A program made the position numbers and the translations under genes. From positions 1 through 7,183 of the forward strand of contig JAOHFM010000058.1 of assembly GCA_028098005.1 (NCBI GenBank): a DNA stretch of 7,183 nucleotides, given 5' to 3'. The notes beneath the pieces were generated by a model. That model was not told where the DNA came from. It made no database searches and saw only the letters and a program-made list of their open reading frames with translations. This DNA comes from Psychrosphaera sp. (GTDB lineage Bacteria > Pseudomonadota > Gammaproteobacteria > Enterobacterales > Alteromonadaceae). How positions within the stretch are numbered: position 1 is the stretch's first letter; every line of letters begins with the position of its first letter. Of this stretch, positions 6,323 to 7,183 are shown in pieces.

Positions 6323-6341
6323 CCAGTTATTGTATCTGGTT
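6321..6341. repeat. inverted repeat overlapping the DUF6404 -35 region
   Basis: AACCAG (6321-6326) and CTGGTT (6336-6341) form a 6-bp dyad with a 9-base centre. Its left arm overlaps the predicted -35 box, which is a typical operator position. No T-tract follows on either strand, so a terminator is unlikely. Confidence 0.35.
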
Positions 6342-6365
6342 CTAAATAGGGTAAATGGTCACAGT

Positions 6366-6386
6366 GAATAGCCCAATGGGCTATTC
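6366..6386 (-). terminator. palindromic hairpin at the 3' end of the surface protein gene
   Basis: GAATAGCCCA (6366-6375) and TGGGCTATTC (6377-6386) are perfect 10-base arms around one base; in RNA the inner pairs would open to give a small loop. The stop codon (6381-6383) lies within the stem. The minus strand continues ACTGTGACC without a U-tract, so it is a stable 3'-end hairpin but a doubtful intrinsic terminator. Confidence 0.45.
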
Positions 6387-7183
6387 GAACAAAATGTTAT
6401 CAATATAAACGGCATCGGTGCCATTACTTACACTTCCATCTTTAAAGTATTCAAACCGGATTATGTTTTGTCCACGTTCCAATTCTAAACTATACGTTGT
6501 CCAATCAGCGGGCGTAACGGTCATCTGAGCATTATCGTTTAGGTACACTCTCAGTTTGTCGCAACAGTTCTCAGTATCTACTTTTGCATCAAAACTGAAG
6601 GTACCCGATGTTGTGAGTAATGATAAACGGGTTTGTGATGTTTGATTGTCTTGGATATCTCCTGACTTAAACGTAAAGTTAGTCTCGTCCTCTGGGTCTA
6701 ATGCTACAACCCAGTTAGCGTCACTCGTCTCTACAAACTCCCACAATACTGGATATGTGCCGGAATCAAAGTTTTCGGCATAGTTTGAAGTAGCTTCAGG
6801 TTTTGAATTTTCATCATTAGGATCTGTAAAGTAGATTAGCAGTTCTTCCCCATCAGTGAAATTATCCCCATCGGTATCTTCTGCTGTAGGGTTGGTTGCA
6901 TGAACGTTGATCTCTTCAGCGTCGGTTAATCCATCACTATCTGTATCCTGCAGTATTGGAGACGTTGTATACAATGTAATTTCGTCGTAATCCGAAAGTC
7001 CATCAGAATCTGTATCTTGCTCATTTGGATTTGTTCCTTGCAAAAATTCGTCTAAATTAGTGAGTTGATCACCGTCTGAATCTTCGTTTGCATCCATAGG
7101 GTTACTATCATCTAAACCAAACTTAGTTTCCCACCAAGCCGGCAGGCCATCTTCATCAATGTCACCAAGTGGGATAATTTCAG
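6381..7183 (-). CDS. secreted calcium-binding surface protein, C-terminal part (TSP3 repeats plus jelly-roll domain)
   Basis: The frame stays open to the window edge, so this is the last 266 residues of a longer protein; the internal ATG at 7097 is not its start. From its N-terminal side it holds a degenerate unit (DIDEDGLPAWWETKFGLDDS) and then another (NEDSDGDQLTNLDEF). Three 23-residue thrombospondin type 3 repeats follow (6810-7016), each opening DTDSDG or DTDGDN and keeping the acidic calcium-binding spacing. A linker leads to a C-terminal beta-sandwich of about 130 residues (ENFDSG...W, FSFDAKV, LRVYLND, IIRFEYFKDGSVSNGTDAVYIDNI), a jelly-roll fold similar to MAM-like domains in bacterial surface proteins. 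Such proteins are exported and often carry enzyme or adhesive domains further upstream, which cannot be seen here. The vicinal cysteines CC within DTENCCDKL are unusual. There is no C-terminal sorting signal. Confidence 0.85.
   Translation of the reverse strand, partial: EIIPLGDIDEDGLPAWWETKFGLDDSNPMDANEDSDGDQLTNLDEFLQGTNPNEQDTDSDGLSDYDEITLYTTSPILQDTDSDGLTDAEEINVHATNPTAEDTDGDNFTDGEELLIYFTDPNDENSKPEATSNYAENFDSGTYPVLWEFVETSDANWVVALDPEDETNFTFKSGDIQDNQTSQTRLSLLTTSGTFSFDAKVDTENCCDKLRVYLNDNAQMTVTPADWTTYSLELERGQNIIRFEYFKDGSVSNGTDAVYIDNILFE
6810..7016 (-). repeat. three tandem 69-base thrombospondin type 3 repeats
   Basis: Three consecutive 23-residue units start at 7016, 6947 and 6878 (minus strand). 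They begin DTDSDGLSDYDE, DTDSDGLTDAEE and DTDGDNFTDGEE. The third replaces the usual Gly with Asn. The nucleotide copies are diverged, so this is an old protein repeat and not a recent expansion. Confidence 0.85.

Overview
The window looks like a chromosomal segment of a marine gammaproteobacterium, most likely from the order Alteromonadales. This is inferred from the AT-rich DNA, the sphingomonad/alteromonad-style TonB-dependent receptor, a divergent OMPLA phospholipase, the DUF1328 and DUF6404 small membrane proteins, and a thrombospondin-type-3-repeat surface protein. No mobile element, CRISPR array, tRNA or rRNA was seen, and I see no clear sign of horizontal transfer.

Layout from left to right. 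(1) Bases 3-185 hold the 3' end of an unrecognised plus-strand gene. It converges on a minus-strand medium-chain NADP-dependent oxidoreductase (199-1197). (2) A 312-base AT-rich divergent intergenic region follows, with a perfect TATAAT box. Next comes a large plus-strand TonB-dependent outer-membrane receptor (1510-3939). (3) A strong bidirectional hairpin terminator (3990-4017) separates the receptor from a minus-strand two-gene operon of small envelope proteins: a 58-residue DUF1328 membrane protein (4311-4487) and a 64-residue lipoprotein resembling entericidins (4097-4291). (4) A 305-base divergent intergenic region carries a near-consensus sigma-54 promoter for that operon and a pair of direct repeats upstream of it. 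(5) The plus-strand pldA (outer membrane phospholipase A, true start 4793) follows. It converges on a DUF6404 membrane protein (5854-6246, minus). (6) The right edge is the C-terminal part of a secreted calcium-binding-repeat protein (6381-7183, minus), whose 5' end lies outside the window.

Most genes concern the cell envelope: an outer-membrane transporter, an outer-membrane phospholipase, a lipoprotein, two small inner-membrane proteins and an exported surface protein. Apart from the DUF1328-lipoprotein operon, each gene appears to be its own transcription unit, so the window is not one pathway. The most informative regulatory signal is the sigma-54 promoter, which suggests that the small envelope operon is switched on by an enhancer-binding activator, perhaps under envelope or nutrient stress (inference). 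I did not find a convincing novel multi-gene system.
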